Below, one piece after another: positions 17,886 through 25,659 of a stretch of DNA of 38,152 nt. The translations under genes were made by a program, and so were the position numbers. The DNA comes from an uncultured Alphaproteobacteria bacterium (lineage in GTDB: Bacteria; Pseudomonadota; Alphaproteobacteria; Micropepsales; Micropepsaceae), in contig CAIOYY010000021.1 in the NCBI GenBank assembly GCA_903862715.1, positions 1 through 38,152 on the forward strand, read 5' to 3'. A model generated the notes under the pieces. That model worked only from the letters and a program-made list of their open reading frames with translations. It searched no databases and was not told the DNA's origin. How positions within the stretch are numbered: position 1 is the stretch's first letter; every line of letters starts with the position of its first letter.

Positions 17886-18053
17886 TTACTTAATCTTGCC
17901 TTCTTTGAATTCCACGTGCTTCCGAACCACCGGGTCGTATTTCTTCGCCGTGAATTTCTCGGTCTGGGTGCGGGAATTCTTCTTCGCGACATAGAAAAAG
18001 CCCGTATCCGCGGAGCTGTTCAGCCGGATCTTGATGGTTGTTGGCTTCGCCAT
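17886..18053 (-). CDS. rpmG: 50S ribosomal protein L33
   Basis: A 55-residue ribosomal protein, too short for common length cutoffs. The minus-strand frame from the ATG at 18053 begins [11 protein letters not shown] and continues with [18 protein letters not shown], ending in [11 protein letters not shown] before TAA at 17888-17886. It belongs to the L33 form without the four zinc-binding cysteines. Its position downstream of rnr and topA on the same strand is the common alphaproteobacterial arrangement. A promoter candidate lies directly upstream (see separate entry), so it can be transcribed on its own after the cytochrome c terminator. Confidence 0.96.
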   Translation of the reverse strand: MAKPTTIKIRLNSSADTGFFYVAKKNSRTQTEKFTAKKYDPVVRKHVEFKEGKIK

Positions 18054-18088
18054 GGCGAGTCTTTCTCTGTCGTTCGTTCGAAGGCAGG

Positions 18089-18117
18089 TAACCTAGTCGG
18101 GACGGGCCACTTGTCAA
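18089..18117 (-). promoter_or_regulatory. Promoter candidate for rpmG
   Basis: On the minus strand a perfect TTGACA (complement of 18112-18117) is followed after 17 bases by AGGTTA (complement of 18089-18094). This fits the alphaproteobacterial housekeeping pattern, where the -35 is well kept and the -10 is looser. It lies 36 bp upstream of the rpmG start and just past the cytochrome c terminator. Confidence 0.5.
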
Positions 18118-18143
18118 GAACCAAGGCCCCCGGAAAGGGGGCT

Positions 18144-18181
18144 AAAAAGCACAGAACCCCCGCTTTCGGGCGGGGGTTCTG
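18144..18181 (-). terminator. Rho-independent terminator of the cytochrome c gene
   Basis: CAGAACCCCCGC at 18152-18163 pairs with GCGGGGGTTCTG at 18170-18181 around a 6-base loop, a 12-bp GC-rich stem. Read on the minus strand it is followed by a T-run (complement of 18144-18148), which fits intrinsic termination of the upstream cytochrome c transcript. A second GC hairpin (GCCCCC/GGGGGC, 18126-18142) follows. Confidence 0.75.
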
Positions 18182-18221
18182 TCAAAAACAACGGCTGCGG
18201 GCGGTGTGTCCGCGCCGGCTA

Positions 18222-18623
18222 TTACTTCAGCGTGTCGAGATAGGCGATGAGATTCGCCTCGTCGTCCGGGTTCGAGAAGCCTGGGAAACCCATCTTCGTG
18301 CCCGGAACCATCGCCGCGGGACCCGCGAGGAAGGTCGCAAGATTCTCGGCCGTCCATTCGATGCCCGCGCCCATCATGGCCGCAGAATAGGTGTAGCCTT
18401 CGGCCGCGCCGGAGTGGCGGCCAACGACGCCATAAAGGTTGGGGCCGATCTTGTGGGCGCCACCTTCTTCCGCCGAATGGCAGATTTCGCAATTGTCCTG
18501 GAACACAAACTCGCCCTCAGCCGCATCGCCCGCTTCCGCAGCGAAGGCCGTTCCGGCGCCAAACAACAAAGCCGCCGAAACAATACCGGCGGAAACCATG
18601 GTCGATTTCTTAAACTGAGCCAC
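18222..18623 (-). CDS. Class I cytochrome c (mitochondrial / c2-like)
   Basis: A small exported electron carrier of about 133 residues. An N-terminal signal peptide ends near AFA-AEAGD. The single haem motif is CEICH, the region PNLYGVVGRHSG follows, and GTKMGFPGF supplies the distal Met ligand; together these are typical of the soluble c2/mitochondrial-type family that shuttles electrons in the periplasm, for example to an oxidase. Two GTG starts are possible (18635 and 18623); GAGGA a few bases before GTG 18623 favours the latter, and an ATG at 18599 would also leave a signal peptide. It sits between rnr and rpmG on the same strand, and has its own strong terminator. Confidence 0.93.
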   Translation of the reverse strand: MAQFKKSTMVSAGIVSAALLFGAGTAFAAEAGDAAEGEFVFQDNCEICHSAEEGGAHKIGPNLYGVVGRHSGAAEGYTYSAAMMGAGIEWTAENLATFLAGPAAMVPGTKMGFPGFSNPDDEANLIAYLDTLK

Positions 18624-18709
18624 GTGAATCCTCACTCGTTAAAGCCCTTCCTCTATTCGCCCATGTAACCGAACTCTGAGGCGAATTGAAGGCCGGTAAG
18701 GTGGAAGGG

Positions 18710-20953
18710 TCAACTTTTACGCTTTTTACCCTTTGCGCCAGCGCGATCCTGGCTGCGGCCATTGCGCACGGGCTTAGGACCGCGCCGGATTTCCGGTGTC
18801 GCGCCCCCCACCAATTCGAATCGTAAGCCCCCCGTAAGCGGTGCGGCTTCGGCGAGTCGCACGGTCACGATGTCGCCCAGACGGTAGGTGGTACGCGTTC
18901 TTTCGCCGATCAATGCATGACGCTTTTCATCATGGCGGAAACGTTCGGTCCCTAGCGCGCGCATCGGCAAAAGCCCGTCCGCGCCGGTTTCGGCGAGCCG
19001 CAGGAAAAGTCCAAAGCGGGTGACGCTGGCGACGCGTGCATCGAACACCGCGCCGACACGGTCCTCCATGAAAGCCGCCACATAGCGGTCGACCGAATCG
19101 CGCTCTGCCGCCATTGCGCGGCGTTCGGTCATCGAAATGTGCTCGGCGGTTTCCGTAAGGCGCGAGGTTTCCTTTTCACTGAGGCCGCCCTCGCCAAGCT
19201 TTAATCCCGAAATCAGCGCGCGATGCACGACGAGGTCCGCGTAACGGCGGATGGGCGAGGTGAAATGCGCGTAGCGCCCCAAATTCAATCCGAAATGGCC
19301 GACATTGCCCGGCGAATATACCGCCTGCGCCTGTGTCCGCAGTACGATCTCGTTCAGCACTTCCTCATGCGCCGTGCCTTTGGCGCGGGCGAGAAGGCGA
19401 TTGAACACCGCCGGTTTGATCGTCTGTCCTTTGGCAAAGGGCATGTCGATGGTGCGCAGATAATCCGAGAAGGCGGAAATCTTCTCGAAGCTCGGGCTAT
19501 CGTGAATGCGATAGAGCAAGGGCTCCCGCGCCTTCTCGAGGCTTTCAGCGGCCGCTACATTCGCCTGGATCATGCATTCCTCGATGAGGCGCATCGATTC
19601 CAGACGGTCGCGATAGGCGATGGAGGCAATCTTGCCATTGTCACCGATGATGATGCGGCGCTCCGGCAGATCGAGTTCGAGGGGCGCGCGCGCGTCACGT
19701 GCCGCCGCCATCGCCTGATAGGCCGCCCAGATGGGCGCCAAAATGTTCTCGACCAAGGGCTGCGTCTTGGGACCGGGATTACCGTCGAAAGCGGCCTGCG
19801 CCTCGCGATAGGTGAGGCGCGCCTCGGAGCGCATCAGAATGCGTTCGAATTTGTGGCTGCGCTTCACACCATTGGCATCAAAGATCATTCGCACCGCCAG
19901 CGCGGCGCGGTCTTCCGCCTCGCGCAGGCTGCAGAGATCCGCCGACAGGGCTTCGGGCAGCATCGGTACAACCCGATCCGGGAAATAGACCGAATTGCCG
20001 CGATTGCGCGCTTCGCGGTCGAGCGCGGAATCGGGCCGCACATAATGGGCAACATCGGCGATGGCGACGATGACGATATGGCCGCCCTGATTTGCCTTGT
20101 CGGGATCGGGACCGGCCCAGATCGCGTCGTCGTGGTCGCGCGCGTCTTCCGGATCGATGGTGATCAGCGGAATCTCGCGCCAGTCCTTGCGGCTCTTGGG
20201 GCTTGCCGGTTTTGCGCTCTCGGCTTCACGGATCGCTTCCGCGGGAAACACCGTCGGAATGCCATGCGCATGAATGGCGATCAGGCTGACGGTTTTCGGC
20301 TCGTTCATCGAACCGAGACGTTCCGCGATACGCCCGCGCGGCAAACCATCAACGCGGCCCGCAAGCGGTTCGACGACGACCAGCTCGCCATCGGGCGTGT
20401 CGGCCAGCTCGCGTTTATCGACGACATAGGCATAGCGGGTCTTGCGGTCGATGGGTTCGACCCGCGCGCCCGTGCTGGAATGCCGGACTACGCCCAGCAC
20501 ACGATGCACGCTGGTGCCGAGGCGCTTGATGACGCGGCCTTCCGCGCCATTCGGCGTTTCAGTGATGCGCGCCAGCACTCGTTCGCCGCGCCCTAGCGCC
20601 GGGCCCGCTTCGTCGCGGCCGGGCATGATCAGCACTTGCGGGGCTTCGTCGCCGCCTTCCCAATTCGCCGGCCGTGCCAGCAATTCGCCGTCGGTGTCGG
20701 CGCCGATGATTTCCAGCACGGCGACCGAGGGCAGGGCACCCGCTTTCAGGAAGCTCTTTTTCTTGCCGCGCTGAAGAAGGCCTTCGTCCGCGAGTTCCTT
20801 CAGCAGGCGCTTCAGGGCCTGGCGGTCTTCGCCACGCACGCCCAGCGCCTTTGCAAGGTCTCGTTTAGTATCGCCGGGATGGGCGGCGAGATGCGCCAGC
20901 ACCGTCTCTTTGGACAGTGCGGGCGGCGATTTTGATTTTTTCGAGTTTGCCAC
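18710..20953 (-). CDS. rnr: Ribonuclease R
   Basis: A 747-residue 3'-to-5' exoribonuclease that degrades structured RNA. The N-terminal winged-helix region has the pattern SKETVLAHLAAHPGDTKRDLAKAL, cold-shock-like domains follow, and the RNB catalytic domain carries the acidic cluster ITIDPEDARDHDDAI near residues 264-278. The GHFGLNLGRYAHFTSPIRRYADLVVHR motif near 555-580 is diagnostic. An S1 domain and a basic tail rich in Lys/Arg close the protein. The start is a GTG at 20953; a stop codon lies ten codons upstream in frame, so no earlier start exists, and the ribosome-binding site is poor. It is normally close to topA, but here the three-paralog cassette separates the two. Confidence 0.95.
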   Translation of the reverse strand: MANSKKSKSPPALSKETVLAHLAAHPGDTKRDLAKALGVRGEDRQALKRLLKELADEGLLQRGKKKSFLKAGALPSVAVLEIIGADTDGELLARPANWEGGDEAPQVLIMPGRDEAGPALGRGERVLARITETPNGAEGRVIKRLGTSVHRVLGVVRHSSTGARVEPIDRKTRYAYVVDKRELADTPDGELVVVEPLAGRVDGLPRGRIAERLGSMNEPKTVSLIAIHAHGIPTVFPAEAIREAESAKPASPKSRKDWREIPLITIDPEDARDHDDAIWAGPDPDKANQGGHIVIVAIADVAHYVRPDSALDREARNRGNSVYFPDRVVPMLPEALSADLCSLREAEDRAALAVRMIFDANGVKRSHKFERILMRSEARLTYREAQAAFDGNPGPKTQPLVENILAPIWAAYQAMAAARDARAPLELDLPERRIIIGDNGKIASIAYRDRLESMRLIEECMIQANVAAAESLEKAREPLLYRIHDSPSFEKISAFSDYLRTIDMPFAKGQTIKPAVFNRLLARAKGTAHEEVLNEIVLRTQAQAVYSPGNVGHFGLNLGRYAHFTSPIRRYADLVVHRALISGLKLGEGGLSEKETSRLTETAEHISMTERRAMAAERDSVDRYVAAFMEDRVGAVFDARVASVTRFGLFLRLAETGADGLLPMRALGTERFRHDEKRHALIGERTRTTYRLGDIVTVRLAEAAPLTGGLRFELVGGATPEIRRGPKPVRNGRSQDRAGAKGKKRKS

Positions 20954-21054
20954 GCTCGAACTGTATCCGGATTCCGTCTACCCGTTCCATGAGAAATGCA
21001 CCGCAGAGAGCGGCGCATTCTCAGGCAAGGGGAAGGCAGGCCGGAAGCATAGGC

Positions 21055-23205
21055 TCAATGCGCCAGCGGATCGGGGCGAATCTGAAACTTCACCGCCTTG
21101 GGCAGGGATCCGACGCCGGTTTCGAAATGGAACGGGGTGCGGTTGCCGAAGGTCGACCATAGCCCGCGTCCCTTCCAGCCGCCTTCCGGATCGTCAATGC
21201 GGCCGTCGGCGTTCTTGGCGAAGAAGCCCATCGGATAGGGCACGCGCAATGTCACCCATTCGCCGTTCACCAGCGCATGCAGGGCGTCGGACGCATTGCC
21301 CATCGCAATCGGCGTGTCCTCGCCAAGGCCCGAGGTGTTGTACTGATCGACCCAGGCGTAATAGGGCGAGTCGGCGCTGCCGCCCGTAGTAACGGTTTCA
21401 AAATTGGGACCGGGCAGCGGATAGAGCGTCCAGCCTTCGGGGCAGTGTTTACCCGTCGCTTCCGGTCCGTTCATCACGCCCGTGCATTTCGTGCGGTCGA
21501 AACTTCCCAGATGTCCCGATTGGAGGGACACCCAGGCGACACCGTTCTTGTCGACATCGAGACCGCGCGGCATCACGCCTCCGGCTTCCACCGGCACTTC
21601 GAAGTATTCGGAGATGGCGGTCGCGGGCGGATTGTCGCCCAGCATGACATGCACGATGCCGCCGGGGATCGCGATATCCGCGCCCCAGATTGAACCATCG
21701 GTGAGGCTCGGTACCGCAGCATAGGGATAGGCGTTGATTCGGGCATCGCGTGTCGGATCGATCGGCTCGCCCGGTTGCGTGTAACCCTCGTCACGCTGAC
21801 CATTCCCATTGGTGTCAAGCACGAAGGGCGTCCAGTTCTGCGCCAGTTGATCGTTGCCCGTTTCGTCCCAGAGCCGCGTGTTCAGCCATCCGAGAACGGG
21901 ACCGCCATTCGGAAACCCGACGCTGAAATATAGCGTGTCGTCCGCGTCGTCGGCAAAGACGAGGTGATGCGTACCGAAGCAGGTGTTGACGAACTTCCAT
22001 TCTTCCGTACGCGGATCATAAACCGCAACCTGACGCGGTGAACCGTTGAGCGGGAAAAGGGCCGCGCTGGGATGGGCCGAGCCCTCTTTGCAGAAATCCG
22101 GATTGGGGGCGGGGCGGATACGCGCCGTCGCCCACATGCGCAAGTGCTCATCATACATCGGATTGTGCACGACGGTCTGGCTGTCCCAGATACGTTCCTC
22201 GCCATAATAGGGCGAGGCCGCGAACATCGGATCTTCCAGCGTCGAGGGCGTCGCCGGATCGAGCACGGGCACTCGAATTTCGCTCAACGTGTGGGTGGTG
22301 GGATCGAGGATCGGCAGCACATCGGTGCTGTTTTCCGCCGAGCCGAAAATCGGGCCATTCGCATTCAGCGTCGGATTGCGGCGATCCGTCGACACTTCGT
22401 CATGAAGATAGCTGGTAGGTGTTGCCCAGTCCCACAGCGTCAGTACGACATTGCGTTCGACGCCTTGCGGACGCGGTGGGGTTTCGCGCGGTAGTTCACC
22501 GGCGGCGATACTGTCCGTCCAATTGGCGAAATCCTGCAATGCGTGCTGCGCGCCGAAGCGCGCGATATTGTTGACCATATTGGCGCTCGCCTGACCCGAC
22601 TGAATCCGCCGCGTCCAGGCGTCCAGTGAATTCGGAAATTCTCCCAAAGCTTCGGGTATCAAGCGCGTCGCTTCATTGCCGAGCTGGTGGCAGGAATAGC
22701 AACGGTCTTTGAGCATGCCGACCCAATGCGCCTGGCTGCGCATTTCCTCCGCGATGCCATTGCCGGCGTCACCCGTTCCGGGAAAGGCATCCGCGGCCGG
22801 AACGTCCAGCATCGCCCACCACCAGAGCGCGGGATAATATTCTGCGGCGCTCGCGGCGTCGGGCGCGGTGACGGCGGTAAGGTTCACCTGTGCACCGGGC
22901 GTGGATTCCACCTTTTCGGAATCGACAAGGCCATAACCGCGCACCCAGACGTCATAGGTCGCATCGGGAAGGTCGGGAAGAACATAGCGGCCTTCATCAT
23001 CTGTCACGACGATCTTGGCCAATTTGGTCGGGAGGTCGTCTGTTTCTGCTATGACCCAGACGCCGGCTTCCGGTCCGTTTGGTCCCGTCACAACGCCGCC
23101 TATGTCGTCAGCATCGATGGCAATGGCGTCGGCGCCCTGCTCGCACGCCGTCAATCCGAACAATACCAAAGTGCTTGCGGCTGCAAGCAGCGCGGTCCGT
23201 CTCAT
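21055..23205 (-). CDS. Paralog A: lipoprotein with carboxypeptidase-regulatory-like, CxxCH and propeller-like regions
   Basis: A 716-residue protein, third in transcription order of three tandem paralogs. Its N-terminus is a lipoprotein signal with lipobox LTAC (Cys21), so the protein is probably membrane-tethered in the periplasm. Residues about 33-112 look like a carboxypeptidase-regulatory or transthyretin-like beta-sandwich (GPNGPEAGVWVIAETDDLP; DDEGRYVLPDLPDATYDVWVRGYG). A single haem-c-type CYSCH motif lies at 169-173. The remaining 450 residues contain repeated D/N-G-x-x-W elements suggesting a beta-propeller, a DTNGNGQRD calcium-loop-like motif at 464-472, and cysteines 372, 409, 574 and 588 that are conserved in all three paralogs. 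It starts 26 bp after paralog B with GGGAG before the ATG, so both form one operon. Function unknown; a Vgb-like lyase or redox enzyme are guesses. Confidence 0.88.
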   Translation of the reverse strand: MRRTALLAAASTLVLFGLTACEQGADAIAIDADDIGGVVTGPNGPEAGVWVIAETDDLPTKLAKIVVTDDEGRYVLPDLPDATYDVWVRGYGLVDSEKVESTPGAQVNLTAVTAPDAASAAEYYPALWWWAMLDVPAADAFPGTGDAGNGIAEEMRSQAHWVGMLKDRCYSCHQLGNEATRLIPEALGEFPNSLDAWTRRIQSGQASANMVNNIARFGAQHALQDFANWTDSIAAGELPRETPPRPQGVERNVVLTLWDWATPTSYLHDEVSTDRRNPTLNANGPIFGSAENSTDVLPILDPTTHTLSEIRVPVLDPATPSTLEDPMFAASPYYGEERIWDSQTVVHNPMYDEHLRMWATARIRPAPNPDFCKEGSAHPSAALFPLNGSPRQVAVYDPRTEEWKFVNTCFGTHHLVFADDADDTLYFSVGFPNGGPVLGWLNTRLWDETGNDQLAQNWTPFVLDTNGNGQRDEGYTQPGEPIDPTRDARINAYPYAAVPSLTDGSIWGADIAIPGGIVHVMLGDNPPATAISEYFEVPVEAGGVMPRGLDVDKNGVAWVSLQSGHLGSFDRTKCTGVMNGPEATGKHCPEGWTLYPLPGPNFETVTTGGSADSPYYAWVDQYNTSGLGEDTPIAMGNASDALHALVNGEWVTLRVPYPMGFFAKNADGRIDDPEGGWKGRGLWSTFGNRTPFHFETGVGSLPKAVKFQIRPDPLAH

Positions 23206-23231
23206 TTTACTTCTCCCAGTAAATTATCCTG

Positions 23232-25445
23232 TCAGTGCGCCAGCGGGTCCGGCCTCAATTTGAAATTGTAGATTTTCGGACGTGTGCCTTTTCCGGTCTC
23301 CATATGCGCCGGTGTGCGGTCACCGGATGTGGTCCACAATCCACGGCCTTTCCAGCCGATGGCCGCATCATCGATACGTCCATCGACACCCTTGGCGAAG
23401 AAGCCGAGAGGGTAAGGTACGGTGATGGTAATCACCTCATCGTTCACAACTGCGAGAAGCGAACCGGAAGCATTGCCGATGATGAACGGCACGTCATGGC
23501 CAAGCCCGAACGTGTCGTGTTGATCGACCCACGCATAATAGCTGGTGTCCGCGCTGCCGGGCGCGTCCTGCATATTCTTGAAATTGGGGCCGGGCATTTC
23601 ATAGAAGCTGAAGCCTTCGGGACAATGCCTTCCATCAGCGGTTTCGGGCCCACTGAGCGGCCCCGTGCATTTGCGTATATCGAAGCTGACAATGTGTCCG
23701 CTCTGCGCCCCCGCCCACATCACGCCATTGCTGTCGATGTCGGCGCCGCGCAGCGAGAACGCCTTCACCGCTACAGTGTCGTCGTAATAGGGCATCTCGA
23801 AATATTGCGAGATCGTCGTCAGCGGCGGATTGTCGCCCGGAATGACGCGCACGAAACCGCTCGGGAATGGAACGAACGAGCCCCAGATCGAACCGTCGGC
23901 GGGGCTGACCGCCACCGAGTAATTTCCGACATTGATGATCTTGTCGCGCGCCGGATCCAGCGGATCATTCGCGCCCACGGGGTCGGTATCGCGCACCCCA
24001 TTGCCATTGGTATCGAGCACGAAATTCGTCCAGCCCTGCGCCGCCTCGGCGTCGCCGGTTTCCTCCCACTGGCTGGTGTTGAACCAGCCGATTGTCGCGC
24101 CTCTGTTGTTCGGACCGCCGCCCGAAAACCACAGCGTATGGGTTCCATCGCTGGTGAAGTTCAGATGGTGCGTCGAGAAACAGGTTTCGATCAGCGTCCA
24201 TTCGCCGGTCGCGGGATCGAACATCGAGAGATCGCGCCCCGAATTGTTCAACGGCATCAACTGCGCCGACGGATGATCCGATCCTTCACGGCAGAAATCG
24301 GGATTGGCGTCGGGCTTGACGCGCGAGGTCAGCCAGACGCGGCCGAGATGGTCCATCATCGGGTTATGCGTGACGCTATGGCTATCCCAGATGGGCTCCG
24401 CGCCCCAGATGGCAGAGGGCTGGAACATCGGGTCGTCCAACGTTGTCGGCGTGTCCGGGTTTGCCAACGGCACTTCCGTATGGGTTGCCTGATGAGTCAT
24501 AGGATCGAGGATCGGGATCTGATCGGTGCTGTTTTCCGGCGAACCGTAAAGCTTGCCATAGGCGTTCACCGTGGGATCGCGCCGGTCGGTTGCGATGGCG
24601 TCGTGGATATAAAAGGTCGGTTCCGACCAGTCCCATTGCGTGACGACCACATTGCGTTCGACCCCTATGGGTCGCGCGGGTGCTTCAAACGGAATTTCGC
24701 CCGCCGCGATGCGGTCGGTCCAATCGGCAAGTTCGCCGAGCGAGCGCGAAGGACCCATGCGGGTTACGGTTTCCACCATCGTGGCGCTGGCCTGCCCTGA
24801 TTGGATGCGCCGCGTCCATGCGTCGAGCGAAGTGTCGAACGCGCCCAGTTCGGGCGACAGCGTGCGGGTGTATGCGCTGCCCAGTTGATGGCAGGAATAG
24901 CAGCCGGTGGTCTTCACATAATGCAGCCATTCTGCCTGGCTCGATATTTCAGGCGAGATGCCGTTGCCGGTGTCGCCGGTGCCGGGAAATTCGTTTTCTT
25001 CGGGAATTTCGAGCAGCGCATACCAGTAGAGGCCGGGATAGATTTCCGCCGCCGCAGCATCGCTGGGCGCGATCTCCTGCGTGAAATCGATATGCGCACC
25101 GGGGGCGCCTTCAACTTTCGGCGTATCCATCATGCCGTAACAGCGCGCGAAGACGCTATAATTCGCGTCCGGCAGGTCGGGAATGACATAACGGCCCTGA
25201 TCATCCGTCACGACGCTGCGCACAAACCGAGTTGGCAGATCGTCGGTTTCCGCGATCACCCAGACACCGGCTTCGGGCCCGTTGGGGCCCATCACGGTGC
25301 CGCCAATATCGTCGCCGTCAATGGCGATGGCGGATGTTTCGCCGCCAAGGACAGCGTCCAGCCAGCCTCGTTCATTCGCGTACCAGCCCAGCGCGCCGAG
25401 ACCGATAAGACCGCCCACCGCGACCGCCGCTTTCGTACCGCTCAT
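23232..25445 (-). CDS. Paralog B: membrane-anchored carboxypeptidase-regulatory-like / CxxCH / propeller-like protein
   Basis: A 737-residue paralog of the genes on both sides. The N-terminus (residues about 5-22, with GGLIGLGALGWYA) is a hydrophobic helix without a lipobox or clear cleavage site, so it is likely an uncleaved anchor exposing the rest to the periplasm. The beta-sandwich region is about 43-122, the haem-c-type CYSCH is at 182-186, and the DTNGNGVRD motif starts near 478. The four cysteines conserved in the family are present, plus an extra one in RCYGMM near 102. Closest to paralog C by eye. The ATG at 25445 has GGAGG five bases upstream. A promoter with an inverted repeat precedes it (25486-25522). 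Function unknown. Confidence 0.88.
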   Translation of the reverse strand: MSGTKAAVAVGGLIGLGALGWYANERGWLDAVLGGETSAIAIDGDDIGGTVMGPNGPEAGVWVIAETDDLPTRFVRSVVTDDQGRYVIPDLPDANYSVFARCYGMMDTPKVEGAPGAHIDFTQEIAPSDAAAAEIYPGLYWYALLEIPEENEFPGTGDTGNGISPEISSQAEWLHYVKTTGCYSCHQLGSAYTRTLSPELGAFDTSLDAWTRRIQSGQASATMVETVTRMGPSRSLGELADWTDRIAAGEIPFEAPARPIGVERNVVVTQWDWSEPTFYIHDAIATDRRDPTVNAYGKLYGSPENSTDQIPILDPMTHQATHTEVPLANPDTPTTLDDPMFQPSAIWGAEPIWDSHSVTHNPMMDHLGRVWLTSRVKPDANPDFCREGSDHPSAQLMPLNNSGRDLSMFDPATGEWTLIETCFSTHHLNFTSDGTHTLWFSGGGPNNRGATIGWFNTSQWEETGDAEAAQGWTNFVLDTNGNGVRDTDPVGANDPLDPARDKIINVGNYSVAVSPADGSIWGSFVPFPSGFVRVIPGDNPPLTTISQYFEMPYYDDTVAVKAFSLRGADIDSNGVMWAGAQSGHIVSFDIRKCTGPLSGPETADGRHCPEGFSFYEMPGPNFKNMQDAPGSADTSYYAWVDQHDTFGLGHDVPFIIGNASGSLLAVVNDEVITITVPYPLGFFAKGVDGRIDDAAIGWKGRGLWTTSGDRTPAHMETGKGTRPKIYNFKLRPDPLAH

Positions 25446-25485
25446 ACCCGCCTCCCCGCGATTGTCCGATGCTGATACCGCACCT

Positions 25486-25522
25486 TGGACACATCCAACG
25501 TGTCCAGAGCGGTTGTTGTCAA
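25486..25522 (-). promoter_or_regulatory. Promoter and operator-like inverted repeat of paralogs B-A
   Basis: On the minus strand a perfect TTGACA (complement of 25517-25522) is followed, at the distance of the -10 region, by a 21-bp inverted repeat at 25486-25506: TGGACAC and GTGTCCA arms separated by seven bases. An operator overlapping the -10 would be well placed for repression. A related block occurs before paralog C. Confidence 0.5.
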
Positions 25523-25592
25523 CTTCTGCGGGTGACAGGGGCTGAAGCCCTTGGACGGTGGAAGGGGAGGGCGCTGCGCCCTCAGGAACGGC

Positions 25593-25629
25593 AAAAAAAA
25601 GCGGCGCGGGGGATGTCCCTCGCGCCGCT
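25593..25629 (-). terminator. Strong rho-independent terminator after paralog C
   Basis: Bases 25600-25629 form a long GC-rich stem (arms AGCGGCGCGGGG and complementary TCCCTCGCGCCGCT, one G-T pair, small loop). Read on the minus strand it is followed by eight T (complement of 25593-25600). It lies 31 bp past the stop of paralog C and separates C from the B-A operon. Confidence 0.85.
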
Positions 25630-25659
25630 GATATTCAATTCACGTATATGCGAAGCCGC

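Noticed and set aside
17890-18117. 75-codon minus-strand frame over rpmG
   Set aside because: Wrong frame; the L33 protein is encoded in another minus-strand frame at 17886-18053.
23235-24800. Long plus-strand open frame opposite paralog B (521 codons)
   Set aside because: A similar shadow frame occurs opposite paralog C, as expected if codon use of the real genes creates it; the paralog frames carry the conserved motifs.
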